Assembly (NCBI GenBank): GCA_963732005.1
Contig: CAVSXT010000005.1
Span: forward strand, 1,550,001-1,614,000
DNA: 64,000 nucleotides
Source: JASLEW01 sp963732005
GTDB taxonomy: Bacteria > Acidobacteriota > Thermoanaerobaculia > Multivoradales > UBA5704
Reading direction: 5' to 3'
Part shown: in pieces, positions 35,240 through 43,937 of the stretch
How positions within the stretch are numbered: position 1 is the stretch's first letter
How the letters are laid out: the number at the start of each line of letters is the position of its first letter
The notes under the pieces: generated by a model
Database searches by the model: none
What the model was told of the DNA's origin: nothing
The model's input: the letters and a program-made list of their open reading frames with translations, nothing else
Made by a program: the position numbers and the translations under genes

Positions 35240-35473
35240 CTGGAGAGAGCTGGGCGTGTGGGCTCGGTACCGTGCCCCAGGTGCAGGCGACCGTTGCGCC
35301 GCCATCTCCGCTGGTGTCGCGAGCGGTTGTGCGGCTGTGTTTTTTCCCCAGCGAGGGCGCGGGCCGCGCCCAGCGGTCGCCCTTTAGCGCGCCAGCCCGC
35401 CGCGCCGAGATTTGAATCGAAATATACCAATGACGCAATAAGGATGGCAACCGTGGGACCATGGCCTATGATA
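35240..35473. other. Region between the defence operon and the IS element; ancestral 5' region of the gene at 37017
   Basis: About 235 bases with no convincing gene. A GGGC-TCGGTACCG-TGCCC palindrome lies 20-40 bases after the DUF499 stop and could end transcription, but there is no T-run beside it. The last ~60 bases (gaaatataccaatgacgcaataagg) are AT-rich and, before the IS came in, lay directly upstream of the gene now starting at 37017; they probably held its promoter. Confidence 0.45.
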
Positions 35474-35481
35474 GAGCTATG

Positions 35482-37011
35482 GGGTCTTCCCGGTTTTGTG
35501 TGGGTGAAGCCTGAGGGACTGTGAAGTCCCCCCGTCGCTCGGATAGCCTACCGACGGCCGAATCCCGAGCCCCAAGGCTTCCCTCGCTGCGCTCGGCGGC
35601 TGCGCCGGCCTTGACCCTCGGGCTCGGCCGTGGTCGAGGTCGAGCGTAGCGACGGGGGGAACAGCACCGCTCAAAAGGGAACAGGAGCGTGGACGGCGCT
35701 GGCCCGGGAAGGGCGCAGGCGAGACCAGCGTTGTCCCTGGGCATGAGAGACAGAGACCTCTACCAGAGAATCCTCGGTATCGAGACGCCGTGGGAGGTGA
35801 CCGACGTGGAGCTTGACCTCAAGGACCGCCGGCACGGCGAGGTCCGGGTGCACGTGGTCGGCTCCGCCGCGCAGTGGCCTTGCCCGGAGTGTGGCCGCCT
35901 GTGCCCCGGATACGATCACCTGCCGCGCCGCTGGCGCCATCTCGACACCTGTCAGTACCCCACCATCCTCCTCGCGCAAGTGCCCCGTGTGCAGTGTCCC
36001 GACCACGGCGTGCGGCAGGTCCAGGTGCCCTGGGGCGGACCCGGCTCGCGATTTACCGCCCTCTTCGAGGCGTTGATCATCGACTGGCTCAAGGAGGTGG
36101 CCAGCGTGACTGCCGTAGCGCGCCTGCTGGGTCTGAGCTGGCATGAGGTGGATGGCGTGCAGAGCCGCGCCGTGCGGCGCGGTCTCGCTCGCCGGACGCC
36201 CAAGCTGCCCAAGGAGATCGGGGTGGATGAGACCTCCTTCCAGCGCCGCCACGAGTACGTCACCGTCGTCATCGATCGCGAGGCCAAGGTGGTGAGCCAT
36301 GTCGCCGACGGGCGTGGGCGCGAGATCCTCGACGACTACTACGTCGGGCATCCGGCTGCTGAGCGCGAGGCGGTCACCTCGGTGACGATGGACATGTGGG
36401 GTCCCTACATCGAGTCGACGCGCGAGCACATCCCCGGTGCCGAGACCAAGATCGCCTTCGACAAGTTCCACGTCGCCCAGCATCTTGGCAACGCGGTGGA
36501 CAAGGTGCGGCGCCAGGAGCACCGCGCCCTGAGCGGCGAGGGAGACGAGCAGCTCAAGAAGACCAAGTATCTCTGGCTGCGCAACCCGGACGACTTCACC
36601 GCCGAATCTTGGGATCGCTTCGAGCCCCTGCGCCACAGCAGCCTCAAAACCGCTCGCGCCTGGGCCATCAAGGAATTCGCCATGACGCTCTGGACCTATC
36701 GCCGGCGCGGCTGGGCGTTACGGGCCTGGCAACGCTGGTACAGCTGGGCCATCCGCTCGCGCCTCGAGCCGGTCAAGAAAGTGGCGCGCATGGTGAAGAG
36801 CCACCTGGAAGGGATTCTCACTGCCGTGGTCAAGGGAATCACCAACGCGCGCGCCGAGAGCATCAACGCCAAGATCCAGTGGCTGAAGTACACCGCCAGA
36901 GGGTTCCGCAACCGCGAGCGCTTCCGCGATGCGATCTACTTCCACCTCGGCGGCCTCGACCTCTACCCAGCTGGCATCTGAAGAGCCACCCACACAAAAC
37001 CGGGAAGCGCC
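35482..37011 (+). mobile_element. ISL3-family insertion sequence, intact, 1530 bp
   Basis: Terminal inverted repeats of 25 bp lie at 35482-35506 and 36987-37011 and match at 23 positions (shared core CTTCCCGGTTTTGTGTGGG). The element is flanked by an 8-bp direct repeat GAGCTATG at 35474-35481 and 37012-37019, the target-site size usual for ISL3. One full-length transposase is encoded, so the copy may be active and the insertion is recent. It separates the 3' end of the defence operon from the gene at 37017 and its duplication contains that gene's ATG. Confidence 0.93.
35743..36981 (+). CDS. ISL3-family transposase
   Basis: About 412 residues. N-terminal zinc ribbon (CPECGRLCPGYDHLPRRWRH), HTH region (SVTAVARLLGLSWHEVDGVQ), then the DDE domain: GVDETSFQRRHEYVTVV (first Asp), TMDMWGPYIESTREHIPGAE (second Asp region), FDKFHVAQHLGNAVDKVR, and the last acidic part at ITNARAESINAKIQWLK (Glu). 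This order is diagnostic of ISL3. ATG 35743 begins MRDRDLYQRILGIETPWEV, the usual N-terminus. Catalyses cut-and-paste or copy movement of the element. Reading frame is intact. Confidence 0.94.
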   Translation: MRDRDLYQRILGIETPWEVTDVELDLKDRRHGEVRVHVVGSAAQWPCPECGRLCPGYDHLPRRWRHLDTCQYPTILLAQVPRVQCPDHGVRQVQVPWGGPGSRFTALFEALIIDWLKEVASVTAVARLLGLSWHEVDGVQSRAVRRGLARRTPKLPKEIGVDETSFQRRHEYVTVVIDREAKVVSHVADGRGREILDDYYVGHPAAEREAVTSVTMDMWGPYIESTREHIPGAETKIAFDKFHVAQHLGNAVDKVRRQEHRALSGEGDEQLKKTKYLWLRNPDDFTAESWDRFEPLRHSSLKTARAWAIKEFAMTLWTYRRRGWALRAWQRWYSWAIRSRLEPVKKVARMVKSHLEGILTAVVKGITNARAESINAKIQWLKYTARGFRNRERFRDAIYFHLGGLDLYPAGI

Positions 37012-37016
37012 GAGCT

Positions 37017-37553
37017 ATGAAGCACATCGTCGCCTCTCTCGCGCCTTCCCTCGCTCTTGCGACGCTGGTAATTGCCGCCATTCCGACGCTCGCGCAGGTC
37101 AGTGCGCGCCAGGCCACGCCAGCCGACGCGACGCAGTTTCAGAGTCCGACCGTAATCCCATCGCCGATGCTTGTTGAGGTGAAAATGCCCAGCTGGGTGG
37201 CCATGGTGGCAACCAAGTGGGTCACAAGAGAGACTGGCAGGTACGTCTGTCAGGAGGTCCGCGTCCCCTTGATCGAGGTTTGGAAAGAAGAGAGCCGAGG
37301 CAAGGTCAGGCTGCGGGTGGTCGCGGGGCTGCTTGCCCAAGACCGGCCCAAGGACGTGGACGTCACGGTTTCCATCGTCTCAGACTCAATGGTAATTCGG
37401 AAGAGGTTTTGGGACGGCTTCACTGCGGACCCCATTTCGCGCCATCCGAGGAATCCCGAGGCCGAGTTCGAGTTCACCAGCCAGGAGTTCGCGGCGCTAT
37501 TCGGCCCAGCACGCGCGCCTCTTGTACGGGTCGTCCTGGACGTTAAGGAATAG
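37017..37553 (+). CDS. Secreted protein of unknown function, 5' region displaced by the IS element
   Basis: Protein of 178 residues with a signal peptide (MKHIVASLAPSLALATLVIA, cleavage likely near AQVSA). The mature part has a short linker and a compact beta-rich domain (WVAMVATKWVTRETGRYVCQ, LRVVAGLLAQDRPKDVDVTV). I do not recognise a family. Its ATG (37017-37019) is the last part of the 8-bp target duplication of the ISL3 element, so the coding region is complete, but the native upstream region now lies 1.5 kb away at 35240-35473. Expression would depend on a promoter reading out of the IS. Confidence 0.65.
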   Translation: MKHIVASLAPSLALATLVIAAIPTLAQVSARQATPADATQFQSPTVIPSPMLVEVKMPSWVAMVATKWVTRETGRYVCQEVRVPLIEVWKEESRGKVRLRVVAGLLAQDRPKDVDVTVSIVSDSMVIRKRFWDGFTADPISRHPRNPEAEFEFTSQEFAALFGPARAPLVRVVLDVKE

Positions 37554-37716
37554 CCTCTCCTGGCCGAGTGGTGGTCAAGATCGAGGAGTAGCAGACGGTG
37601 GGAAGGGGCGGATTCGAAGCATCGCAGCTGCGACGCCGGGGCCCTGCGCCGGCAAGGCCAAGCTTTGCCTTCCCGCGATACCATCGGACTCGGGCGATCG
37701 GCACGCGGGAGGGTCG

Positions 37717-40092
37717 ATGAAAGCCATCCAACGCTGGCTGACATTCGGATGCATCGCCGCGATCGGCGCCTGGTTGGGGATCAGGGCCCACGCCTCGGCG
37801 GCCGAACCAGCGGCGCCGCCGGCGCCAGCGACGCTGGACCTCGCACTGGTGGAGCCGGGCCCGCAGCCTGCGGGCTGGTTCGTGCCACGGGCGGTCAAGG
37901 AACAGGGCTACCTGGCCGTCGCGGATGCCGAGCATCCTCCGGGCGGGGCGAGCAGCCTGCGGCTGCAGGCTCCCGCCGGAGGGGAGCCCACGGGGTCGTT
38001 TGGCAACCTGATGCGCTCGTTCGATGCCGCACCTTACCGCGGCCAGCGGATCCGGTTCCGGGCCGCGGTCAAGGTGGAGGATGCCAAGGCGAGCGCGGAG
38101 AAGGGGGCCTCCGCCGCGACGGAGACTCGTGCCCAGCTCTGGCTGCGGGTGGACCGGCCGGACGGCGCCTTGGGATTCTTCGACAACATGGCCGACCGCC
38201 CCATCACGGCCACGAGCTGGCGGCCCTACGAGATCGAGGGCAACGTGGCGGCCGATGCCGTGAGCGTCCACGTGGGAGTCATACTGCGCGGTGGTGGCCG
38301 CGCCTGGCTCGGCGCCGCAACCTTCGCAGCGATCGGCAAGACGGTCAACGCCGACGAGCCGGCGCGGCCGCTCGGAGCTCGCGGTCTCGAGAACCTGGTG
38401 GCCTTCGCTCGCCTGGCCGGCCTGGTGCGCTACTTCCATCCCAGCGATCAGGCGGCCAACGCGGACTGGAACCGCGTCGTCCTAGCCGGCGTGGAGAGCG
38501 CCGAGCAGGCCAGCGGGCCGGAGGAACTCGCCCACATCCTCACGACTCTGTTCCTGCCGCTCGGACCAACGCTGAGGATCTTCCCCACCGGCCGGCCGGA
38601 GCCGGTACCGGCCGAGTTGCTCGCCGCGCCGGCCGCGACGCCGATGTCGCGGATCGTCGCCTGGCGCCACTTCGGTCTGGGCGTCGGAACCGAGACGAAG
38701 GGCGGCATCTACAGCAGCGAGCGCATCGATAACCAGAAGCCGCCGGTCGACCCCGATGGCGCTCCTCTCGACCTCGTGCTGCCGGTTCCGGGCAAGCCAC
38801 TCCAAATCGACCTGGGTGGCGGGGTCTCGGCTCTGGTGCCGCTGGCGCTCTACGCCGGTGCCGCCGGCACCCTGCCTGCGGTGCCGCCGGATGTGCGGCC
38901 ACGGGCGCCCGCCAAGCCAGAAGGATTCGTGCCGTCGGGCAATGACCGTGCGACCCGGCTCGCCGACGTGGTCCTGGCCTGGAACGTGTTCGCGCATTTC
39001 TACCCCTATTTCGACGTGGTCAAGGCCGACTGGCCTGGAGAGTTGCGGCGCGCCCTGCAGCGCGCGGCGGCGGATCGCGATGAGCGCGCCTTCCTGGACA
39101 CCTTGCGGCGCCTCGTCGCGGCTCTCCACGACGGCCATGGCAACGTCGTGCTGATGAATGCCGGGCGTCGAGATCATCTGCCTCTGCTATGGGAATGGGT
39201 GGAGAACCAGCTGGTGGTCACCGAGGTCGATCGCGTGCATGGCGGCGGTGTCCAGCGGGGTGACGTGGTAACGGCGATCGACGGACGGCCTGCGAGCGCG
39301 GCCATCGCGGCCGAGGAGGAGCTGATATCGGCGGCCACGCCTCAGTGGCGGCGCTATCGCGCCCTGAACGAGTTGCTGCTTGGCCCGGCGGGGAACGTTC
39401 GGCTGGATCTGCAACCGGCGACCGGAGGGACGGCGACGGTGACGCTGGCGCGTTCGCTCCCCGCCTATGGTCTCGGCGCGATGGCGGAGCGGCGGCCTGA
39501 GAAGGTCGCCGAGGTGGCGCCGAGGGTCTGGTATCTGGACCTGGACCGTGCTGGGGACGACGACTGGAAGGGCGCTCTCGACCAATTGGCGCGAGCGCGC
39601 GGGATCGTCTTCGACATGCGCGGCTACCCGAAGATGTCTCCTGTCTTTCTGCGCCACCTGGCGAGCACGCCCCTTCATTCAGCGCAGTGGCGGGTGCCGG
39701 TCATCCTGCGTCCCGATCGCGAGGGAATGACGTTTCTGTCTTCGGCGTGGAACCTCGAACCGATCGCCCCGCGCCTGACGGCCAAGATCGCCTTCGTCAC
39801 CGACGGGCGAGCGATCAGCTATGCAGAGAGCTGCCTCGGCATCGTCGAGCACTACCGCTTGGGCGACATCGTCGGCGGACCGACGGCAGGCACCAACGGG
39901 GACGTCAATCCGTTCACCCTTCCGGGCGGATATCGCATCGCCTGGACTGGCATGCAGGTTCTCAAGCAAGACGGCGCGCGCCATCATGGTGTGGGCATCC
40001 AGCCGACGGTCCCGGCCTCGCGCACTGTCGCGGGGATCCGAGAGGGGCGCGACGAGGTGCTCGAGAAGGCGATCGCGCTGGTGTCGCGGTAG
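37717..40092 (+). CDS. S41 family peptidase (tail-specific/tricorn-like), secreted
   Basis: Protein of 791 residues. Signal peptide at residues 1-~27 (KAIQRWLTFGCIAAIGAWLG). N-terminal ~200 residues form a carbohydrate-binding-like beta domain. A helical N-terminal S41 domain follows (LVAFARLAGLVRYFHPSDQA and later VLAWNVFAHFYPYFDVVKAD), then a PDZ-like segment (GVQRGDVVTAIDGRPASA). The catalytic core has GIVFDMRGYPK and DGRAISYAES with nucleophile Ser701, then GGPTAGTNGDVNPFTLPGG. This domain arrangement is common in Acidobacteriota and Bacteroidota. RBS GGGAGGG precedes the ATG. It lies 29 bp from the convergent RiPP-like gene, and a processing role for that peptide is only speculation. Confidence 0.87.
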   Translation: MKAIQRWLTFGCIAAIGAWLGIRAHASAAEPAAPPAPATLDLALVEPGPQPAGWFVPRAVKEQGYLAVADAEHPPGGASSLRLQAPAGGEPTGSFGNLMRSFDAAPYRGQRIRFRAAVKVEDAKASAEKGASAATETRAQLWLRVDRPDGALGFFDNMADRPITATSWRPYEIEGNVAADAVSVHVGVILRGGGRAWLGAATFAAIGKTVNADEPARPLGARGLENLVAFARLAGLVRYFHPSDQAANADWNRVVLAGVESAEQASGPEELAHILTTLFLPLGPTLRIFPTGRPEPVPAELLAAPAATPMSRIVAWRHFGLGVGTETKGGIYSSERIDNQKPPVDPDGAPLDLVLPVPGKPLQIDLGGGVSALVPLALYAGAAGTLPAVPPDVRPRAPAKPEGFVPSGNDRATRLADVVLAWNVFAHFYPYFDVVKADWPGELRRALQRAAADRDERAFLDTLRRLVAALHDGHGNVVLMNAGRRDHLPLLWEWVENQLVVTEVDRVHGGGVQRGDVVTAIDGRPASAAIAAEEELISAATPQWRRYRALNELLLGPAGNVRLDLQPATGGTATVTLARSLPAYGLGAMAERRPEKVAEVAPRVWYLDLDRAGDDDWKGALDQLARARGIVFDMRGYPKMSPVFLRHLASTPLHSAQWRVPVILRPDREGMTFLSSAWNLEPIAPRLTAKIAFVTDGRAISYAESCLGIVEHYRLGDIVGGPTAGTNGDVNPFTLPGGYRIAWTGMQVLKQDGARHHGVGIQPTVPASRTVAGIREGRDEVLEKAIALVSR

Positions 40093-40121
40093 CTTCGCCC
40101 CCCCCCGCCGTGCTGCCGGGC

Positions 40122-40289
40122 TCAGGCGTCCGGCGAGGTGCAGGTGTTCGTCGGGCAGGTTTCCACGCAGGAGCAGGTGCCGTGCGGGCAGGTCTGACCG
40201 GAGCCGGCAGCCACCAGTCTCGACTCCCCCAGCGACAGCAGGCGCATGGTCTCGCGATGCAGCGTGAGGCGGCCTTCCTTCTTCTTCAT
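40122..40289 (-). CDS. Putative RiPP precursor peptide, lanthipeptide-like leader, Cys-rich core
   Basis: A 55-residue peptide missed by longer frames that cross it. Leader: KKKEGRLTLHRETMRLLSL, the L-x-L-H-R-E-T pattern typical of orphan class I lanthipeptide-like precursors in Acidobacteriota. Core from about residue 29: GSGQTCPHGTCSCVETCP then TNTCTSPDA, with five Cys (34, 39, 41, 45, 50) and many Thr/Ser. Strong RBS AGGAG eight bases before the ATG. It shares Arg12-Glu13-Thr14, Leu8, Cys34 and Cys39 in the same positions with the peptide at 5591-5725, though 35 kb apart. No modifying enzyme is beside it. Confidence 0.72.
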   Translation of the reverse strand: MKKKEGRLTLHRETMRLLSLGESRLVAAGSGQTCPHGTCSCVETCPTNTCTSPDA

Positions 40290-40394
40290 GGCTTTGTCTC
40301 CTCCAAGGGTTGGCAGGCCAGATCATGCCATGGACGGTCCGGGTGCCGGCGCCCGAAGGCGCCGTCGAGCGCGTGTTCGCTCGGCCAAGGAGGC

Positions 40395-40424
40395 TTGACT
40401 CTTTCATGCGCAGTTTAGTAATAT
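40395..40424 (+). promoter_or_regulatory. Strong sigma70-like promoter of the CxxCH lipoprotein/VioB-like operon
   Basis: TTGACT (40395-40400), an 18-bp spacer, then TAATAT (40419-40424), among the best consensus matches in the window. A start near 40431 would leave a ~30-base leader before the ATG at 40461, with GGGAGA as the RBS. The AT-rich patch stands out in this GC-rich DNA. Confidence 0.65.
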
Positions 40425-40460
40425 GCGGCTGCAAGCAGTTTCTCATAGGGAGACTTGGCC

Positions 40461-41690
40461 ATGCGCCGATCGTTGCCGGTCTTGCTCCTCGCGGCACTCT
40501 CCATATCCTGCACTGTCCATGGCCCCAAGCCCGTCGCCGAGGCGGGGCCGCCCTCCCAGGAAGCGCCGAAGCTCGCCCGTTCCACCCGGATACACAGCGA
40601 GCCGGCCGCCATCCTGGCGGCCGTCTCCGCAGATCCCGCCGACGCCGCCTGGCAGCTCTTCCTCGAGCTCAACGAGCCGGTGGCCAGTCCCGGCACCAAG
40701 GTCTGGGAGACCGAATTCCGGCAGACCAGCTCGGTCTACCTGCCCGATGGCGGGGTTCCCGCGCCGTGGGGAGAGGCCGCCCCTCCTGCGGACCTGCCGC
40801 CGATTCCCCCGCCCCCACCAGGCTGCGAGGACGTACCCGCCGGAGTGCGCCACAACCTCGACACCACCATCCAGGTCGACGGCCGCGATCTCCTCGACAA
40901 GTGGAATCAGCCCGTCCGCTACCAGTTGCTGATGAACCGACCGGCCTTCGACTACATCTTGGCCCGGCAGTTCTACAACGTGAACGGCCAGGAGGCGGCG
41001 GCTCAGCAGGGCATGAAGGCCGACTTCCCCGCCACGTCCTATGAGCTCAAGACCTCCTGGCTCTGGCTCGGGACCGACGCCACCAAGTGCGCCGAGGTCA
41101 AAGGGAAGTACTACGTCGTCAACGCCTATTACCAGCAATTCGACCGCGATGGCCAGCCCGCCGGCTGGGCGGTGGGCTATGCCGCCCTGGCCGGCATGCA
41201 CATCAGCAACAAGAGCATGCCGAACTGGGTCTGGATCACTTTCGAGAACGTCTTCGACAGCCGGTTCACCGCCGCCCACCTGGAGTTGCCCCTCACGCCG
41301 GAGACCCAGGCCGCGAACGCGTCCCACCAAAGCGCTTTGGGAAGCCAGGGCTCGGTGTTCGCCCACTATCAACTGGACGGCGTGCAGACCGACTTCACCG
41401 TGCCGGCCACGGGACAACCCACGCTGCTCGCCAACTCGACCATCGAATCCGCCTTTCAGACGCAATCGTCCTGCATCACCTGCCACCACCTGGCGTCGAT
41501 CAAACCAAACGGCACCTATTTTAACCTGGCCTACACGCAGAACGGCAACCTCAATTACTACGTCGGGGTCCCGCCGAGCCTCGACGGCTACAATTTCCTG
41601 GACTATGTCTGGTCGATGAAGCGCGCCCACCGGCAAAGGACCGCCGCCGTAGGTCCGCAGCGGATCGAGAGCAAGGAGGTTACCCAATGA
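40461..41690 (+). CDS. Lipoprotein with one c-type heme motif (CITCH)
   Basis: Protein of 409 residues. The N-terminus RRSLPVLLLAALSISC ends in a lipobox (SISC), so the protein should be anchored in a membrane by a lipidated Cys. Late in the chain QSSCITCHHLASI gives a single CxxCH heme c site (Cys338, Cys341, His342), inside a region like a cytochrome c domain that ends the protein. The part between (WNQPVRYQLLMNRPAFDYIL, TSWLWLGTDATKCAEVKGKY) is not recognised. It overlaps the VioB-like gene by four bases, so the two are co-translated and probably work together, for example as an electron carrier for an oxidising enzyme. A strong promoter precedes it. Confidence 0.75.
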   Translation: MRRSLPVLLLAALSISCTVHGPKPVAEAGPPSQEAPKLARSTRIHSEPAAILAAVSADPADAAWQLFLELNEPVASPGTKVWETEFRQTSSVYLPDGGVPAPWGEAAPPADLPPIPPPPPGCEDVPAGVRHNLDTTIQVDGRDLLDKWNQPVRYQLLMNRPAFDYILARQFYNVNGQEAAAQQGMKADFPATSYELKTSWLWLGTDATKCAEVKGKYYVVNAYYQQFDRDGQPAGWAVGYAALAGMHISNKSMPNWVWITFENVFDSRFTAAHLELPLTPETQAANASHQSALGSQGSVFAHYQLDGVQTDFTVPATGQPTLLANSTIESAFQTQSSCITCHHLASIKPNGTYFNLAYTQNGNLNYYVGVPPSLDGYNFLDYVWSMKRAHRQRTAAVGPQRIESKEVTQ

Positions 41691-43927
41691 GCGTCCTGTC
41701 GTTTCCCCGCATCTACTTCCAGGGCTACCTGGAGTGGGATGTCTGCACTTCGAACAACAACGACTACCTGCCGGTGTACGACGCCGCCACCGCCGCTCTC
41801 GACTGGGCCTTCCTCGGCAACCTGCAGCCGCCGATCACGCCGGAGAACTTCCGGGACTCGTTCCGCCCTTGGGCGATCGAGCCCTACCGCGATTCCTGCC
41901 CGCAAAGCACCGAAGGCCCCTCGGACTCCTGCAGCAGCAACCCGGTCTCCCATCTGCCCAGCCGTTGGAACTTTTACGGCGGCCAGGGTTGCGGCTTCAT
42001 CCAGCACGCGGCCAACAACGCCCTTTCGCTGACCCGCGGCGGCGACCTCGCCTACGGCCAGCCCGCGTCGCCGTCCGATCCGATCCTCAACCAGCCGGTG
42101 CAGATCATCGGCAATACGATTGGCGGCCGAACGTCGCCGGCCCGCCTGATCGACATCAACCCGGCCTCGCCCTTCTGCAGCCAGATCTATCTCTCGTCGT
42201 TCAAGGCCGGGGACGCCCAGACCTATCTCGGCGGGGCCGTCTCGCAGCGGATGTACTCGCGCTCCTTCTTCGTGCCGCGCAACATCAGCTCGGACCTGAT
42301 GATCGCAGGGCCGATCGGCGCCATTTTCCAGACCACGATCGCGACGGCGTCGCTGGCGACGGCTGGGAGCTCGCCGCTGGTCGCCGCGCTCCTCCAGGCC
42401 GCGCAGGCGAGGGGCGCCGCGGGCGTGATGCTGCGCTTCGCCACCTACAACACGGTCTATTATCAGAACGGGATCTTCAATGACATCGCCGAACGGCCAC
42501 GCAACTGCTCCGAGCTGACCGCGCTGTACAAACAGGGCAAGGTGTTCATCAACCCCGCCTACAGCCGGGTGGTCGGCGTGCTCGGGGTGTGGAATCAAGG
42601 AGAGCTGGCGACGGCGCCGGGCGGCCACATGCTGGTGCCCAACATGCCGCTCGAGCCCGCCTCGACGGCCAGCGCGGCCACGGTTCGCGCGGCGGTGCCG
42701 ATCGGCGTCATCGGCCATACCGCCCTTGAATTCGCGCCGGGGGCCGACCTTGCGGCCACCACCAGCACGCTGCCGTCGTTGGCGCCGGGAGTGATCCACG
42801 CCGAGATCAACGCCGGCGCCGGGGTCGTTACGCTCGACCTGCAGAACGCCATTCCGGAGTACACCCTGGACGCCGACCTGCAATCCGCAACCTACGACTA
42901 CGGCCCGATCGACGTGGTCGTGCGCATGCCGGGCGACACCTTCAACCTCATCGGCACGTTCGGCTACGCCCAATATGACAAGACCGCCTACAGCGCGAAG
43001 GGCGGCCTGGTGGACGTCCCCTTCGGCCCCGGAGTGACGGCGGACCTGATCCACCAGTGGCTGGGAGCGGGCAACGGCTCCCTTGCCCTCCGGGCCCAAG
43101 GGCAGATCCTGTCCCAGGAAACGCCGCTCACCGTGGAGACCGACGACCGCGGAGTCTACGTCGATCAGCGAGAGACGCAGCGGATCTCGCTCCAGGTCCG
43201 TTACAAGAACGCCCCGCCGCCGCCGGGCACCATCGTGTACATCTGTCAGTATTTCCCGTGGCTGCTCAAATTGGGCAGCGGCAGTTGGTCGCTCTTCGGC
43301 TCGACGCCGACCGCTGCGGACCCGGAGCCCGTCTGCAACGTGCTGGCCCGCACGCCCTTCCTCAACGTGCCGCCGCCGCCGTTCTTCGTTGCGGTCGACG
43401 CCAACGGTAACGCCGGCTTCAACGCCCCCTCACAGGCCCCTGGCTTTCCGATCCTCATGTATTACCCTGCCCTTGGCGGGCAGTCGCTGCAATCCCAGAC
43501 CGCGGTGACCTTCGGCTTCGCCCAGCCCCCGAATTTCTCGATCGGTACCGCCTATTACTCGGTGGCCCGGGTGCTGCCGTTCGACGACGGCCTGATGCAG
43601 AGGTTCGTCGACTGTTGGAATGCCACCGGCAGCTACGCCGGCACCCAACCCTACAACCGCCTCCAGGCCTGGCAATTCGTCTACGGCAACATCCTCTACG
43701 TCTACGACATGATCTTCCCGGTGATGGACCTGTTCATGCCGCTGGGCAACTTGGTTCGGGTCGAGGGGGCGATCGATCAGTTGATGCTGATGATCACCGA
43801 GGACATGGAAGTCGCCAGCACGCTCTACATGCCGGTGACCCGCGACCTGTCCGCCGGCAAGCGCAAGGTCCTCGAAGTCTGGGGAGACCTGGTGGTGCGC
43901 AAGTACCCGCAGGTGCCCCTGCCGTAG
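41687..43927 (+). CDS. Protein resembling the non-ferritin part of VioB/RebD (iminophenylpyruvate dimer synthase family)
   Basis: Protein of 746 residues without a signal peptide. The N-terminus MSVLSFPRIYFQGYLEW resembles the VioB start (M-S-I-L-D-F-P-R-I-H-F-x-G-W). VVGVLGVWNQGELATAPGG resembles its VGVVGLWRRGELASYPAG region, and the C-terminal YDMIFPVMDLFMPLGNL plus LYMPVTRDLSAGKRKVL resembles YELVYPFM and YYMPSTRELSAPKARL. VioB and RebD couple two indole-pyruvate imines in violacein and indolocarbazole synthesis. This comparison is from memory and needs a profile search. No VioA, VioC-E or RebO gene is nearby, and the ferritin-like catalytic domain of VioB is not obvious. Coupled by ATGA to the heme lipoprotein upstream, so a redox role is plausible. 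Confidence 0.6.
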   Translation: MSVLSFPRIYFQGYLEWDVCTSNNNDYLPVYDAATAALDWAFLGNLQPPITPENFRDSFRPWAIEPYRDSCPQSTEGPSDSCSSNPVSHLPSRWNFYGGQGCGFIQHAANNALSLTRGGDLAYGQPASPSDPILNQPVQIIGNTIGGRTSPARLIDINPASPFCSQIYLSSFKAGDAQTYLGGAVSQRMYSRSFFVPRNISSDLMIAGPIGAIFQTTIATASLATAGSSPLVAALLQAAQARGAAGVMLRFATYNTVYYQNGIFNDIAERPRNCSELTALYKQGKVFINPAYSRVVGVLGVWNQGELATAPGGHMLVPNMPLEPASTASAATVRAAVPIGVIGHTALEFAPGADLAATTSTLPSLAPGVIHAEINAGAGVVTLDLQNAIPEYTLDADLQSATYDYGPIDVVVRMPGDTFNLIGTFGYAQYDKTAYSAKGGLVDVPFGPGVTADLIHQWLGAGNGSLALRAQGQILSQETPLTVETDDRGVYVDQRETQRISLQVRYKNAPPPPGTIVYICQYFPWLLKLGSGSWSLFGSTPTAADPEPVCNVLARTPFLNVPPPPFFVAVDANGNAGFNAPSQAPGFPILMYYPALGGQSLQSQTAVTFGFAQPPNFSIGTAYYSVARVLPFDDGLMQRFVDCWNATGSYAGTQPYNRLQAWQFVYGNILYVYDMIFPVMDLFMPLGNLVRVEGAIDQLMLMITEDMEVASTLYMPVTRDLSAGKRKVLEVWGDLVVRKYPQVPLP

Positions 43928-43937
43928 CGGAGCCGGG

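Noticed and set aside
35258..35473. Short plus-strand frame with a CPRC-type motif after the DUF499 gene
   Set aside because: The Cys motif is isolated, the rest is low complexity, and the frame runs into the IS element.
20768..35481. Integration of an island at the tRNA-His gene
   Set aside because: No integrase gene and no repeat of the tRNA 3' end longer than about 9 bases was found at the far side, so an att site cannot be claimed.
37558..37625. tRNA-Ser-like fragment (ggccgagtggtgg and ggattcgaagc)
   Set aside because: The pieces do not fold into a cloverleaf and there is no acceptor stem or CCA end.
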